Shown here piece by piece: positions 15,281 to 23,922 of a stretch of DNA of 56,115 nucleotides. The notes under the pieces are model-generated. The model was not told the DNA's origin, ran no database searches, and saw nothing but the letters and a program-made list of their open reading frames with translations. The stretch is from Opitutaceae bacterium (GTDB lineage Bacteria; Verrucomicrobiota; Verrucomicrobiia; Opitutales; Opitutaceae): the NCBI GenBank assembly GCA_028280945.1, contig JANQKV010000059.1, forward strand, positions 1 to 56,115, given 5' to 3'. Position 1 is the stretch's first letter, and each line of letters starts with the position of its first letter. The translations under genes were made by a program, and so were the position numbers.

Positions 15281-17173
15281 CTAGAGCTGCACCGGCAACC
15301 CGATCTCGATGATTTGGGTCGGCATCACTGCGTAGTAGTCCTTCACCGGCTGGGCGTTGCGGGAGAGAAAAGCGTAGTAGTGCTTTTGCCATTCCATCAT
15401 GGGGGCGTTGCCGCCGGTCAGGATCATCTCCCGATTGAAATAGAATGTCGTTGTGTTAATTTTGAGCGGCACGCCCTGATCGGTGATGCGTTGGCAAAGG
15501 TCGGCCACATCGGGCGATTCCATGTAGCCGTAGTGGCCAACTGCGCGCCAAACACCTTCCCCCATTTCGGTGACCTCCAGCCGTTCTGCCTCCGGCACCA
15601 CGGGCACTTCGTTGGTGGTGATGGTCAACAACACCACGGTCTCCTGCAGGCATTTGTTGGCCTTGAGGTGATGCAGCAGGGCGAGCGGGGTGCCGATGGG
15701 AGAAGCGACCATGAACACGGCGCTGCCTTTCACCCGCACGATGTGCTCACTCTTCGCGATGTCCGAAAGGTGCAGGTCGGCAGTGGCGTTGCCGTAGACC
15801 TTGGATCCGATTTCCACGCGCCCCATTTTCCATGTGAGCATTGTGATGAGCAGCGTGGCGCCAAACGCCAGGGGCACCCAACCGCCATCCAGAAACTTGG
15901 GCAGGTTGGCAAAAAAGAATCCCAGGTCGATGGCCCAGAACCCAAGGCACATGGCCGCCGCCAGGGGCACCTTCCATTTCCAAGTCCGCGTGACGACAAA
16001 GAACAACGTGAAGGTCGTAACTGCCATCGTGCCGGTTACCGCGATACCGTAGGCCGCGGCGAGGGCCGAGGAACTTTTGAACATCAGCACCGTGGCGATG
16101 CTGCCAAAGGCGAGCCCCAGATTCACGGCGGGCACGTAGATTTGTCCGCGCTGGTCCGGGTTGGTGTGCAGCACTTTGAGGCGGGGGAAATAACCCAGTT
16201 GGATGGCCTGGCGGATGAGGGAGAACGTGCCGGAGATCAACGCCTGCGACGCGATGATCGCGGCCGCCACGGACAATGCCATCAACGCGATTCGCAACGG
16301 TCCTTCCGGGGCCAGCGACAGGAACGGGTTTTCCATGTCGTGGGGATGAGCGATGACATGGGCGCCCTGGCCAAAGTAGTTGAGCGTGAGCCCCGGCAGG
16401 ACAACGCTATACCAGGCGCGCAGGATCGCCTTGCGTCCAAAGTGGCCCATGTCGGCGTAGAGCGCTTCGACACCCGTGATCGCCAGCACCACCCCGCCCA
16501 GAATGCCGACCATGGCCTCCGGGTGCGTGAACAAGAGGCGCACTCCGTGCAGGGGGTTCAGCGCCGCCAGCACCTCGGGGGCCTCCCAAATGCGCCACAG
16601 CCCCAGTAGGCCGAGTGAGCTGAACCAGATCAACATCACCGGTCCAAACATCGACCCGATCACATGCGTGCCATGCCGTTGCATCCAAAACAATCCAAGC
16701 AGAATTGCGATGCAGATGGGAATCACGTAGGCGTGAGCCGCCGGCACGATGACTTCCAATCCCTCCGTGGCCGAGAGCACGGAGATGGCCGGCGTGATCA
16801 CGCCTTCACCACAGATCATGGCGGCCCCCACCAACACCACGATCAACAAACCGGGCACGCGTTGGCCGGGTTTCCAGCGTTCGAGGCCACTCAGCGCGAG
16901 GAGTGCAAAGATACCACCCTCGCCCTGATTGTTGGCCCGCATGACAACCGTCGCATATTTGACGCTCACCACGCTGATCAACGACCAGAAAACGAGCGAC
17001 AGCACTCCCAGCACGGCGTCGGGACGTTCGGCTTGGGGCAGCGGGTGCACCGCTTCTCTCAGCGCATAGAGCGGGCTGGTACCGATATCGCCAAAAACAA
17101 CTCCGAGTGCACCGATTACCAAGGCGGCCTTGGGCACGCTTGGATCGCCGTGGGAGGATGTGTCCGAACTCAT
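15281..17173 (-). CDS. kup: Kup-type potassium uptake protein
   Basis: 630 residues, the usual Kup length. The N-terminal signature ALGVVFGDIGTSPLYALREA (about 22-41) is diagnostic, as is GGIFALLAL and GEGVITPAISVLSA. About twelve hydrophobic segments fill residues 15-450, and a soluble C-terminal domain (about 455-630) follows, as in bacterial Kup. Kup proteins are H+-coupled K+ importers in the inner membrane. The nearby two-RCK channel suggests grouped potassium genes. It is transcribed away from the nitronate monooxygenase gene. Confidence 0.95.
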   Translation of the reverse strand: MSSDTSSHGDPSVPKAALVIGALGVVFGDIGTSPLYALREAVHPLPQAERPDAVLGVLSLVFWSLISVVSVKYATVVMRANNQGEGGIFALLALSGLERWKPGQRVPGLLIVVLVGAAMICGEGVITPAISVLSATEGLEVIVPAAHAYVIPICIAILLGLFWMQRHGTHVIGSMFGPVMLIWFSSLGLLGLWRIWEAPEVLAALNPLHGVRLLFTHPEAMVGILGGVVLAITGVEALYADMGHFGRKAILRAWYSVVLPGLTLNYFGQGAHVIAHPHDMENPFLSLAPEGPLRIALMALSVAAAIIASQALISGTFSLIRQAIQLGYFPRLKVLHTNPDQRGQIYVPAVNLGLAFGSIATVLMFKSSSALAAAYGIAVTGTMAVTTFTLFFVVTRTWKWKVPLAAAMCLGFWAIDLGFFFANLPKFLDGGWVPLAFGATLLITMLTWKMGRVEIGSKVYGNATADLHLSDIAKSEHIVRVKGSAVFMVASPIGTPLALLHHLKANKCLQETVVLLTITTNEVPVVPEAERLEVTEMGEGVWRAVGHYGYMESPDVADLCQRITDQGVPLKINTTTFYFNREMILTGGNAPMMEWQKHYYAFLSRNAQPVKDYYAVMPTQIIEIGLPVQL

Positions 17174-17551
17174 GGTCAGGTCCGGCTCAGCCTGCCGGCA
17201 CCCGAAGTCACTCCAAGTTCAATGTATGGGCATTTTTTGGCGCGAGCTTCGACTGGATCGCCGGCCTTCCTCGGCCCGCCTGCCTGCCACGAACAGGAAC
17301 GGCCTATCGGTTGGAACCAGGATTTCTTGGAGGGGGCGCCTGGGTCTCGTTAGCCCTCCGGTCCAAGGGAAAACGCGGGATAACCGGCGACGTTGCGCAT
17401 ATCTTGTTGTGAGTTTGGCCGAAATTCGGCGATTCCGGGAACAATTGATGCGCAGCTTTTTTTCTCTCATTCACCAGCGGAGTCTTCCGCTGCGAACGCG
17501 GAGGGTTCATCGTGTCCGCTGACGCGTCGGCAAAAGAACGCGTCGTTTGCC
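17174..17551. other. Divergent intergenic region (kup / monooxygenase)
   Basis: 378 bases that must hold the promoters of both flanking genes. Short frames here overlap one another on both strands and have no protein-like composition. I see no clear operator palindrome or riboswitch. Confidence 0.4.
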
Positions 17552-18985
17552 ATGACACATCCTTCCATTATCCAAGGCGGCATGGGGGCCGCGGTTTCCA
17601 ATTGGCGCTTGGCGCGGGCGGTGGCGCAGCAAGGCCAACTCGGGGTCGTGTCCGGCACCAGCCTTGCCGTGGTGCACGCCCGGTTGTTGCAACAAGGCGA
17701 TCCCGGAGGCCACCTGCGGCGTGCGTTCGATCATTTCCCGTGGCCGGAAATCGCTGAGCGCCATTGGGCGGAGTACTTTGTCCGCGGAGGCATTCCCGCT
17801 GGGCAGCCTTATCGCGGAGTGCCGATGCCCACGCTCAAACCCAATCCGCGTCTGGTGGAGCTGACCGTCCTGGCCAATTTTGCCGAGGTCTTTCTGGCCA
17901 AGGAAGGGCATGGCGGAGAGGTTGGCATCAATCTGCTGGAGAAAATCCAATTGCCGACCCTGCCCTCGCTCTATGGTGCGATGTTGGCCGGAGTGGATGC
18001 GGTTTTGATGGGGGCCGGCATTCCGCGGGCCATTCCGGGCATTCTGGACCGCATGGCACGGGGTGAACCCGTTGAAATGCGCGTCGACATCGAAGGGGCG
18101 GCCATCGACGACCCGATCGGGATCGTGCGGTTTGATCCCCGGGTCGTTTTAGGGCCAACTTTGCCGGCCGTGTCGCGACCACGGTTCATTGCCATCGTGG
18201 CCTCGACCACCCTGGCCATGACCTTGGCGAAAAAAGCATCGGGCCGGGTCGATGGATTTGTGGTCGAAAGCGCAGAGGCCGGTGGCCACAACGCCCCGCC
18301 GCGAGGAGGCTTGAGGCTAACCGCCGAGGGTGAGCCGATTTATGGTCCGCGTGACGTCGTGGCGCTGCCCAAGATCCGTGCGCTGGGTTTGCCCTTTTGG
18401 CTGGCCGGAGGGTTCGGTCGACCGGGCAAACTGGCCGAGGCGCAGGGCCACGGCGCAGCCGGGATTCAAGTCGGCACGGCCTTCGCCCTGTGCGACGAGT
18501 CAGGCATGCTGCCCGATCTCAAACGCCGATTGCGGGAGTGGGTGGCGGCTGGCCGCGCTCGGGTGCGCACGGACGCGCTGGCGTCGCCGACCGGATTTCC
18601 CTTCAAGATCGCCCAGTTGAGCCAGACCCTGGCCGATGCGGCGGCCTGTGCCAAACGAGTGAAGGTGTGTGATCTGGGTTACCTGAGAAAGCTCTTCCAA
18701 CGGCCCGATGGGACGGTGGGTTACCGCTGCCCTGGCGAACCGGAGGCGGACTTCTTGCACAAAGGCGGCCATGTTTCCGAAGTGGAAGGGCGCAAATGCC
18801 TGTGCAATGGGTTGATGGCCACGGTTGGCCTCGGGCAAAGACGGCGGGACGGTGACGTCGAACTGCCGCTGGTCACGGCCGGCGACGAACTGGGTGCCCT
18901 AGCGCGATATTTCGATTTCAAGCGCGAGAGTTTCAGCGCGGCGGATGTTATCCGCGTATTGTTGGGATCCATGGCCAAAGGTTGA
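17552..18985 (+). CDS. Nitronate monooxygenase-family flavoprotein
   Basis: 477 residues from the ATG at 17552 (MTHPSIIQGGMG); the frame extends to 17393 but that part has no family character. IIQGGMGAAVSNWRLARAVA is the opening strand and FMN-binding segment of 2-nitropropane dioxygenase-like TIM barrels. VDGFVVESAEAGGHNAPPRG is the GGH phosphate/flavin block, and LPFWLAGGFGRP and GAAGIQVGTAFALCDESG are the later FMN-binding strands. It is about 120 residues longer than typical bacterial nitronate monooxygenases; the extra C-terminal part has several Cys residues (CAKRVKVCDLGY, RCPGEPE, KCLCNG). It is therefore closer to the long PfaD-like or nitronate monooxygenase variants, and could bind a metal or disulfide cluster there. 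Confidence 0.85.
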   Translation: MTHPSIIQGGMGAAVSNWRLARAVAQQGQLGVVSGTSLAVVHARLLQQGDPGGHLRRAFDHFPWPEIAERHWAEYFVRGGIPAGQPYRGVPMPTLKPNPRLVELTVLANFAEVFLAKEGHGGEVGINLLEKIQLPTLPSLYGAMLAGVDAVLMGAGIPRAIPGILDRMARGEPVEMRVDIEGAAIDDPIGIVRFDPRVVLGPTLPAVSRPRFIAIVASTTLAMTLAKKASGRVDGFVVESAEAGGHNAPPRGGLRLTAEGEPIYGPRDVVALPKIRALGLPFWLAGGFGRPGKLAEAQGHGAAGIQVGTAFALCDESGMLPDLKRRLREWVAAGRARVRTDALASPTGFPFKIAQLSQTLADAAACAKRVKVCDLGYLRKLFQRPDGTVGYRCPGEPEADFLHKGGHVSEVEGRKCLCNGLMATVGLGQRRRDGDVELPLVTAGDELGALARYFDFKRESFSAADVIRVLLGSMAKG

Positions 18986-19294
18986 ATTATTCCCTCATGG
19001 TCACCAATCAGCACCTCAAACTAACCTGACAGCACAACTAAGAATCATCCCAATGTTCGTATTACGAACATTGGGATCGATTGTAGCTAGGCAGAAAACG
19101 GAGGATCGGCAGCCGCAGGTTCATGAGGGCTTTGACTCCGAAAGATGATGCCGCGGAGAGTCGAATGTGAACTGATCAACCCGCATCGGAGTGATTGCAT
19201 TGTGACCTCACGTGGCAAGGTGGCAGTCAGGGAAGGAGACTTGCCGCGGGCACGCCACAGGTTTGGAATCGAAATCAGCCAATCCCGTTGCCCC
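18986..19294. other. Intergenic region with long inverted repeat
   Basis: 309 bases. The AT-richer stretch around 18990-19100 contains a perfect inverted repeat (19047-19077). The remainder, 19145-19294, is open in the frame of the next gene but lacks conserved character, so I treat it as leader. Confidence 0.45.
19047..19077. repeat. Perfect 15-bp inverted repeat with 1-nt centre
   Basis: The left arm ATCCCAATGTTCGTA at 19047-19061 and its exact reverse complement at 19063-19077 are separated by one T. As RNA it would fold into a 13-bp stem with a 5-nt TATTA loop. No T-run follows on either strand, so it is not a standard intrinsic terminator. It lies 62 bp after the monooxygenase stop and about 220 bp before the next start. 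It may be an operator, a 3'-end stabilising hairpin, or a dispersed palindromic element. Confidence 0.85.
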
Positions 19295-19846
19295 ATGGCT
19301 GATACCCCCACCAAACCACCCACCAGCGGCTTCAGCGTGCGCCCACGCTTCGAGCAACTGGTGGATCTCTCTGAAGCTGAAGCCCGCGCCCAGATCGAGG
19401 CGGCGTTTGCCCGTAAACCGGACACGTTTGAAGTCCGGTCGATGTCGGAGTTTGTGGTGATTCACATGGCCGACCAATTGCGTCGCAAGTGGTCACCGCG
19501 GTTGCAGATAAGCCTCGCCGCGGAGAGCGGATCACGCACCCGTATCACGGGAGTCTACGGGCCGGCGCACGAAGTCTGGGCGACGTTTATTTTTGGATAC
19601 ATGATGACCGGATCGATCGCGTTGTTTTCCGGCATCTACGGCGGCGTGCAGGTCTTTTTGGGGGACGAGCCGTGGGCGTTGTGGATGACCGGCTCCGTGT
19701 TGGTTGTCGCGGGCATATTGTATCTCCTCGCTCAGCTCGGCCAGAAGCTTGGCGCCTGGCAGACCTTCCAGCTTCATCAAGCTTACCGGACCGCCATGGA
19801 CCACCCCATGACCAGGCCGGATGTCGACCCCGGCGCAAGCATTTGA
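19295..19846 (+). CDS. Small two-helix membrane protein
   Basis: 183 residues from the ATG at 19295 (MADTPTKPPTSGFSV); upstream in-frame ATGs lie in non-coding-looking DNA. A soluble N-terminal domain (about 15-90, with MSEFVVIHMADQLRRKWSPR) leads to two hydrophobic segments, WATFIFGYMMTGSIALFSGI and WMTGSVLVVAGILYLLAQLG. The soluble part could be a small alpha/beta module. I do not recognise a family. Alone between the monooxygenase and the convergent hybrid kinase. Confidence 0.65.
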   Translation: MADTPTKPPTSGFSVRPRFEQLVDLSEAEARAQIEAAFARKPDTFEVRSMSEFVVIHMADQLRRKWSPRLQISLAAESGSRTRITGVYGPAHEVWATFIFGYMMTGSIALFSGIYGGVQVFLGDEPWALWMTGSVLVVAGILYLLAQLGQKLGAWQTFQLHQAYRTAMDHPMTRPDVDPGASI

Positions 19847-19927
19847 CCCGGCACCGGGAGAGGTGGACTCGCCCTTCGCTCGGCAGGGCAATGCCGTCGG
19901 GGTGAACAGCGATGGCTTGAGTTCCGC

Positions 19928-22900
19928 CTAGGAAGGACCCGACCCCGACCCGGCTGTGATCTTGCTGACGGCTTTGACGAGGTCCTCCATCTCGAAAGGC
20001 TTGTTGAGCACTTGAGAGATTTTGGTCTCCGCAAGCTTTTGCTGATCAACGTTCGTGGTGAATCCGCAGGTGAGAATAACCGGCAGATCGGGTTGGCATT
20101 CGCGCAACTTCTGGGCCAGCTCCAAGCCATTCATGCCCGGCATCTGGTAGTCGGTAATCAGAACGTCGAAGGTTGCCGCGGCGGCCGCCGCGAGATCGAT
20201 GGCATGGCGAGGATGGTGGGCAATGGTCACGGCAAACCCCTCGTGCTCCAGGAGGAGCTGCACGGACTCCAGAATCAATTGTTCATCGTCCACGAGCAAC
20301 ACCCGCTGCCGGTGGGCGCGAGCGGCCGCAACCTTGTCGGTCGGAACCTCGGAGGGAGGGAGTTCGTGCACTGGAAACAGAATCCGGAAGGTTGTGCCTG
20401 AACCGGGCTGGCTCTCCACCGTGATACTTCCGTTGTGGCTGCGCACGATGCTGCGCACGACCGAAAGTCCCAAACCCGTGCCTTCGCCCACGGGTTTGGT
20501 GGTGAAGAAGGGTTCAAAGATCCGATCCATCACCTCGGGTTCGATCCCGGGCCCATTATCGGAAATCTTCAGGCAGATATGTGAGCCGGCTTCAATGCCA
20601 TGGAGTTGCGCCGCTTCGGACGCGCTCACGTCGATTCGGTTGAGGTCAAGGGTGATGATGCCGGGGCTATCGCCAAAGGCCTGGGCACTGTTGATACAAA
20701 TGTTGGTGACGACTTGGTGGACCTGGGTGGCGTTGGCCAGAATGTTGGGGGTGTTGGAGTTGATCTGCGCCTGCAGAGTGACGTTGACCGGCAGGGTGGA
20801 ACGCACCAATACCAGCGCGTTTTCCACCACCGAATGGCAGGCGAGGGGAGTGCGCTCGGTTTTCTCCGCCCGGCTGAACAGCAGGATTTGTTGCACCAGG
20901 TCCTTGGCCCGATTGCTGCCATGCAGGACGTGGTCGAGATACTTTGTCACCTGCGGCATCTGGTCGTTGCATTCGCGCTGGGCGAGGGAACAGAAGTTGA
21001 TGATGCCGGTGAGGATGTTGTTGAAGTCGTGCGCGATGCCGCCGGCCATGGTGCCCAGCGATTCCAGTTTTTGGGCTTGAAAGAGCTCGAGTTCGACGCG
21101 GCGGCGGGCCTGCTCCGCCTGGATGCGTTGCGTGATGTCCCGGAAACTCCAAACTCTTCCGCGAGTCTCCCCATCCACGATCTGAGGCCGGGAGAGCCGC
21201 TCAAAAACCCGGCCGTCCTTGAACTCCAGGATGTCAAAACTCTCGGCGGCGGGATCCACGTAGAGTTCCTCGACTTTGCGCCTAAAGGCCTCGGGGTCGT
21301 TCAACTGTTCCATCACATAGGCCACGAGCGGACCGTCGCAGGAAGCTCCCACCATCTCGTCGGGGATTCGCCACATGTCGACAAACTGTTGGTTGAACTG
21401 GGTGATGTTTTGGTCTGTATCCACCACCAGGATACCGTCGGCCGTGGACTCCAGGGTTGCGACCAGGAGCGAAGCCGTGTTCTGCAGTTGATCGGCCCGC
21501 TGTTGCCGCTCCAACTCCCCGCTCATGGCATTGGCGAAAAGCTTCAAAATCGCTTCCACCAAATCCGGATTCCGGGTAGGCTGATTATCGAGCAGGCCCA
21601 CCAAACCGATGGGTCTTTGGGCTTCATCGGTCAGCTGGATGGCGGCGTAACTGCGGTATCCGTTTTCCCGCAAGACAAGATCGGTGGGGTAGAGGTCAAT
21701 AAGGTCATCGACAACCACCAACTTGTCGACCTCGGTCAGTTCACCCGATGGCGTGCCTGCCAGGTCCATCTCGACTACACGAGGTGGATTTTCTCCGTCG
21801 CGCAACCAATACCCCAGGGAGCGGGCGCGTTCGTTTTTCCGGCCCACGAACGCGGCGATGAAGGCACACTGCACGTCAAGGAGTTCACCCAGCTTTTGCG
21901 CGACCCGCGAAAAGTAATCCCCTTCGTCTTGCTTGGCGGGTCGCACCGAAAGGAAGGAAAGCGCTTCAGCCGAAAGCTTGCGCTCCGTGATGTCGGATGA
22001 GGTGGCGAAGAAACCGGTAAACTCGCCGTCATCGTCGTGCATGGGTTGGATCGTCAACTGCGTCCAGTAGGCCCGGCCGGACTTGTGGTAGTTGAGGATT
22101 TCCCGGTAAATCTTTTCCTTCGCTTTCAGGGCGCGACGCATCTCTGCGATGTCTTCTTCATCCGTGTTGGGACCCTGTAGAAAGAAACCCGGTTTAAGTC
22201 CGCGGACTTCGTCCAGGGTAAATCCCGTGAGTTCGGTGAACCCCTCATTAATCCACTGAACATCTCCGCTCGTGTCGGTGATCACCACGGCATTACCGGT
22301 TTCCCGCACCAGCAGGGCAAGGCGGCGGCGTTCCTCTTCTCGCTGCAGGCGTTCGGTTATGTCCCGCTCGGTGGCGAGGATGAAGTCTTCGTTGTTGATC
22401 GTGATGGGCTTGGCCAGGGCATCAAGCGGCAGCACGGTGCGGTCCTTGCGGTGGTGCTTGATTTCGAACGAGACGGATTGGCCATCCAGCAGCTTGGCCA
22501 ACACCTGTTGCGAATGCTCCTCCTGCCCGGGCACATTGAGCGATTGGATGTGTCGACCGATCAATTCCTCCTCGGTGTAGCCGTGCATTCGGGCGGCGGC
22601 GGGATTGATGGAGATGATGCGTCCGGTGAGATCGAGGAGGAAGACGGCGTCCTGGTTGGACTCGATCAGCGCACGATATCGTTCTTCGCTTTCCCGCAGC
22701 GCTTGGTCGGAGAGCTTTCGCGCCGTGATATCGCTGACGATGTTGCGAATCTGCCCGATCGTGCCATCCGCGTTGCGCACGTATTGGGAACGTTGCTCGA
22801 CCCAGAACGTGCGGCCTTTGCGGGTGCGGGTTCGAAATTCGATTTCCCGGTCAGTTGCCGAGGTTTTCGCCCATTCCCGGTAAGCTTGGATCACGCGGTG

Positions 22901-23488
22901 CCGATCCTCGGGATGAATGAGCCGGTAGCAGGTTTTCCCGAGCAACTCTTTCTCGTTGTACCCCATGGCCAGGGTGATGGCCGGGTTCACGTAGGTAAAA
23001 TAGCCCCGGTGATCAGTGACGTAGAATCCCTGATTAATCGTTTCAATGAGGGAACGGTAATGGTGTTCGCTCGTGCGCAGCATTTTGGCGGCATGCTGAT
23101 TGACCCGCCGCGTTTCAGCCTCTTCAAGCTCCCGTTCGATGGCGGGGGCGAGCTGCCACAACTTGTCTTTGCCGATGATATCCTTGGCCCCGTGGCGCAT
23201 GAGGCTTACGGCCGCCGCCTCGCCGATTGCTCCCGAGACCACGATGAACGGAATGTCGGGGTTGAGGTTTTGCAGGAGATGGAGAGCCGTCGAGGCACCG
23301 AACCGGGGGAGTCGGAAGTCGGATACGACGACGTCCCAAGTCGCCCGCCCCAACATGTCGAGCATCGCTACCTGATCCTCCACCCGCTCCACTTCGACCG
23401 CGAGTCCGTCTTTCTGTAGCTGCCGAATCAACAGATCCGCGTCAGAATCTGAATCTTCGACGAGCAATAGTCGGATCAGATCAGGCAT
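19928..23488 (-). CDS. Hybrid histidine kinase: REC-PAS3-GAF-PAS-HK-REC
   Basis: 1186 residues, no membrane segment, so a cytosolic sensor. Order: N-terminal receiver (1-125; Asp57 in VVVSDFRLP), PAS (about 140-255), PAS (265-380), PAS (385-500), GAF (510-660), PAS (672-790), HisKA with His820 in GGIAHDFNN, HATPase (about 915-1040; ICINSAQA, SDNGPGI and GEGTGLGLSVV boxes), and a C-terminal receiver (1062-1180; Asp1113 in VLITDYQMP). All phosphotransfer residues are present. It starts 3 bp after the upstream receiver gene. Receivers at both ends suggest it takes phosphate from another kinase, such as the first gene of this operon, and passes it on. No output domain is visible. Confidence 0.92.
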   Translation of the reverse strand: MPDLIRLLLVEDSDSDADLLIRQLQKDGLAVEVERVEDQVAMLDMLGRATWDVVVSDFRLPRFGASTALHLLQNLNPDIPFIVVSGAIGEAAAVSLMRHGAKDIIGKDKLWQLAPAIERELEEAETRRVNQHAAKMLRTSEHHYRSLIETINQGFYVTDHRGYFTYVNPAITLAMGYNEKELLGKTCYRLIHPEDRHRVIQAYREWAKTSATDREIEFRTRTRKGRTFWVEQRSQYVRNADGTIGQIRNIVSDITARKLSDQALRESEERYRALIESNQDAVFLLDLTGRIISINPAAARMHGYTEEELIGRHIQSLNVPGQEEHSQQVLAKLLDGQSVSFEIKHHRKDRTVLPLDALAKPITINNEDFILATERDITERLQREEERRRLALLVRETGNAVVITDTSGDVQWINEGFTELTGFTLDEVRGLKPGFFLQGPNTDEEDIAEMRRALKAKEKIYREILNYHKSGRAYWTQLTIQPMHDDDGEFTGFFATSSDITERKLSAEALSFLSVRPAKQDEGDYFSRVAQKLGELLDVQCAFIAAFVGRKNERARSLGYWLRDGENPPRVVEMDLAGTPSGELTEVDKLVVVDDLIDLYPTDLVLRENGYRSYAAIQLTDEAQRPIGLVGLLDNQPTRNPDLVEAILKLFANAMSGELERQQRADQLQNTASLLVATLESTADGILVVDTDQNITQFNQQFVDMWRIPDEMVGASCDGPLVAYVMEQLNDPEAFRRKVEELYVDPAAESFDILEFKDGRVFERLSRPQIVDGETRGRVWSFRDITQRIQAEQARRRVELELFQAQKLESLGTMAGGIAHDFNNILTGIINFCSLAQRECNDQMPQVTKYLDHVLHGSNRAKDLVQQILLFSRAEKTERTPLACHSVVENALVLVRSTLPVNVTLQAQINSNTPNILANATQVHQVVTNICINSAQAFGDSPGIITLDLNRIDVSASEAAQLHGIEAGSHICLKISDNGPGIEPEVMDRIFEPFFTTKPVGEGTGLGLSVVRSIVRSHNGSITVESQPGSGTTFRILFPVHELPPSEVPTDKVAAARAHRQRVLLVDDEQLILESVQLLLEHEGFAVTIAHHPRHAIDLAAAAAATFDVLITDYQMPGMNGLELAQKLRECQPDLPVILTCGFTTNVDQQKLAETKISQVLNKPFEMEDLVKAVSKITAGSGSGPS

Positions 23489-23491
23489 ACT

Positions 23492-23908
23492 CTAGGTGGT
23501 GGTGGGCTGCAGGTTGGTTTCCAGCCAGTATCGCACGATGAGTCCAATCATCACTTCGAAGTCGGCATAGTCGACCGGCTTGCGCAGATAGCTGTTCGCG
23601 CCCGCAGAGTAACAGCGGTGGAGATCGGTGACTTCATTGGACGAGGTGAGCATGATCACTGGAATACAGCGGGTGCGGGGATTCTTCCTGATGTGCTGCA
23701 GCACGTGCAGTCCACCGAGTCGAGGAAGCTTGAGATCCAACAAGACGAGGGTGGGAAGATCTGCCGTTTGATCGATGAAATCAACCGCATCCTTTCCGTC
23801 CTCGCGAACGATCAACGTGTGTTCGTTGCCTGTACGGCCAAACGCGCGACGAGCCAGCTTGACGTCGCTCGGGTTGTCTTCGGCCAACAGGATAAACGGA
23901 TGAGGCAT
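23492..23908 (-). CDS. Stand-alone receiver (Rcp1-like response regulator)
   Basis: 138 residues, receiver domain only. FILLAEDNPSDVKLARRAF holds the acidic pair, LVLLDLKLPRLGG the phosphorylated Asp, PVIMLTSSNE the Thr/Ser switch and YLRKPVDY the Lys. The NPSD and K-L-P-R-GG pattern matches Rcp1-type regulators that pair with phytochrome-like kinases. It starts 14 bp after the stop of the first kinase and ends 3 bp before the second. It probably shuttles phosphate between the two. No DNA-binding domain. Confidence 0.93.
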   Translation of the reverse strand: MPHPFILLAEDNPSDVKLARRAFGRTGNEHTLIVREDGKDAVDFIDQTADLPTLVLLDLKLPRLGGLHVLQHIRKNPRTRCIPVIMLTSSNEVTDLHRCYSAGANSYLRKPVDYADFEVMIGLIVRYWLETNLQPTTT

Positions 23909-23922
23909 GTTTCATTAATCGG

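Noticed and set aside
15128-16609. 493-residue plus-strand frame across kup
   Set aside because: His-rich, motif-free shadow of the Kup gene caused by high GC.
20600-22000. 466-residue plus-strand frame across the hybrid kinase
   Set aside because: Shadow frame; composition typical of reversed coding DNA.
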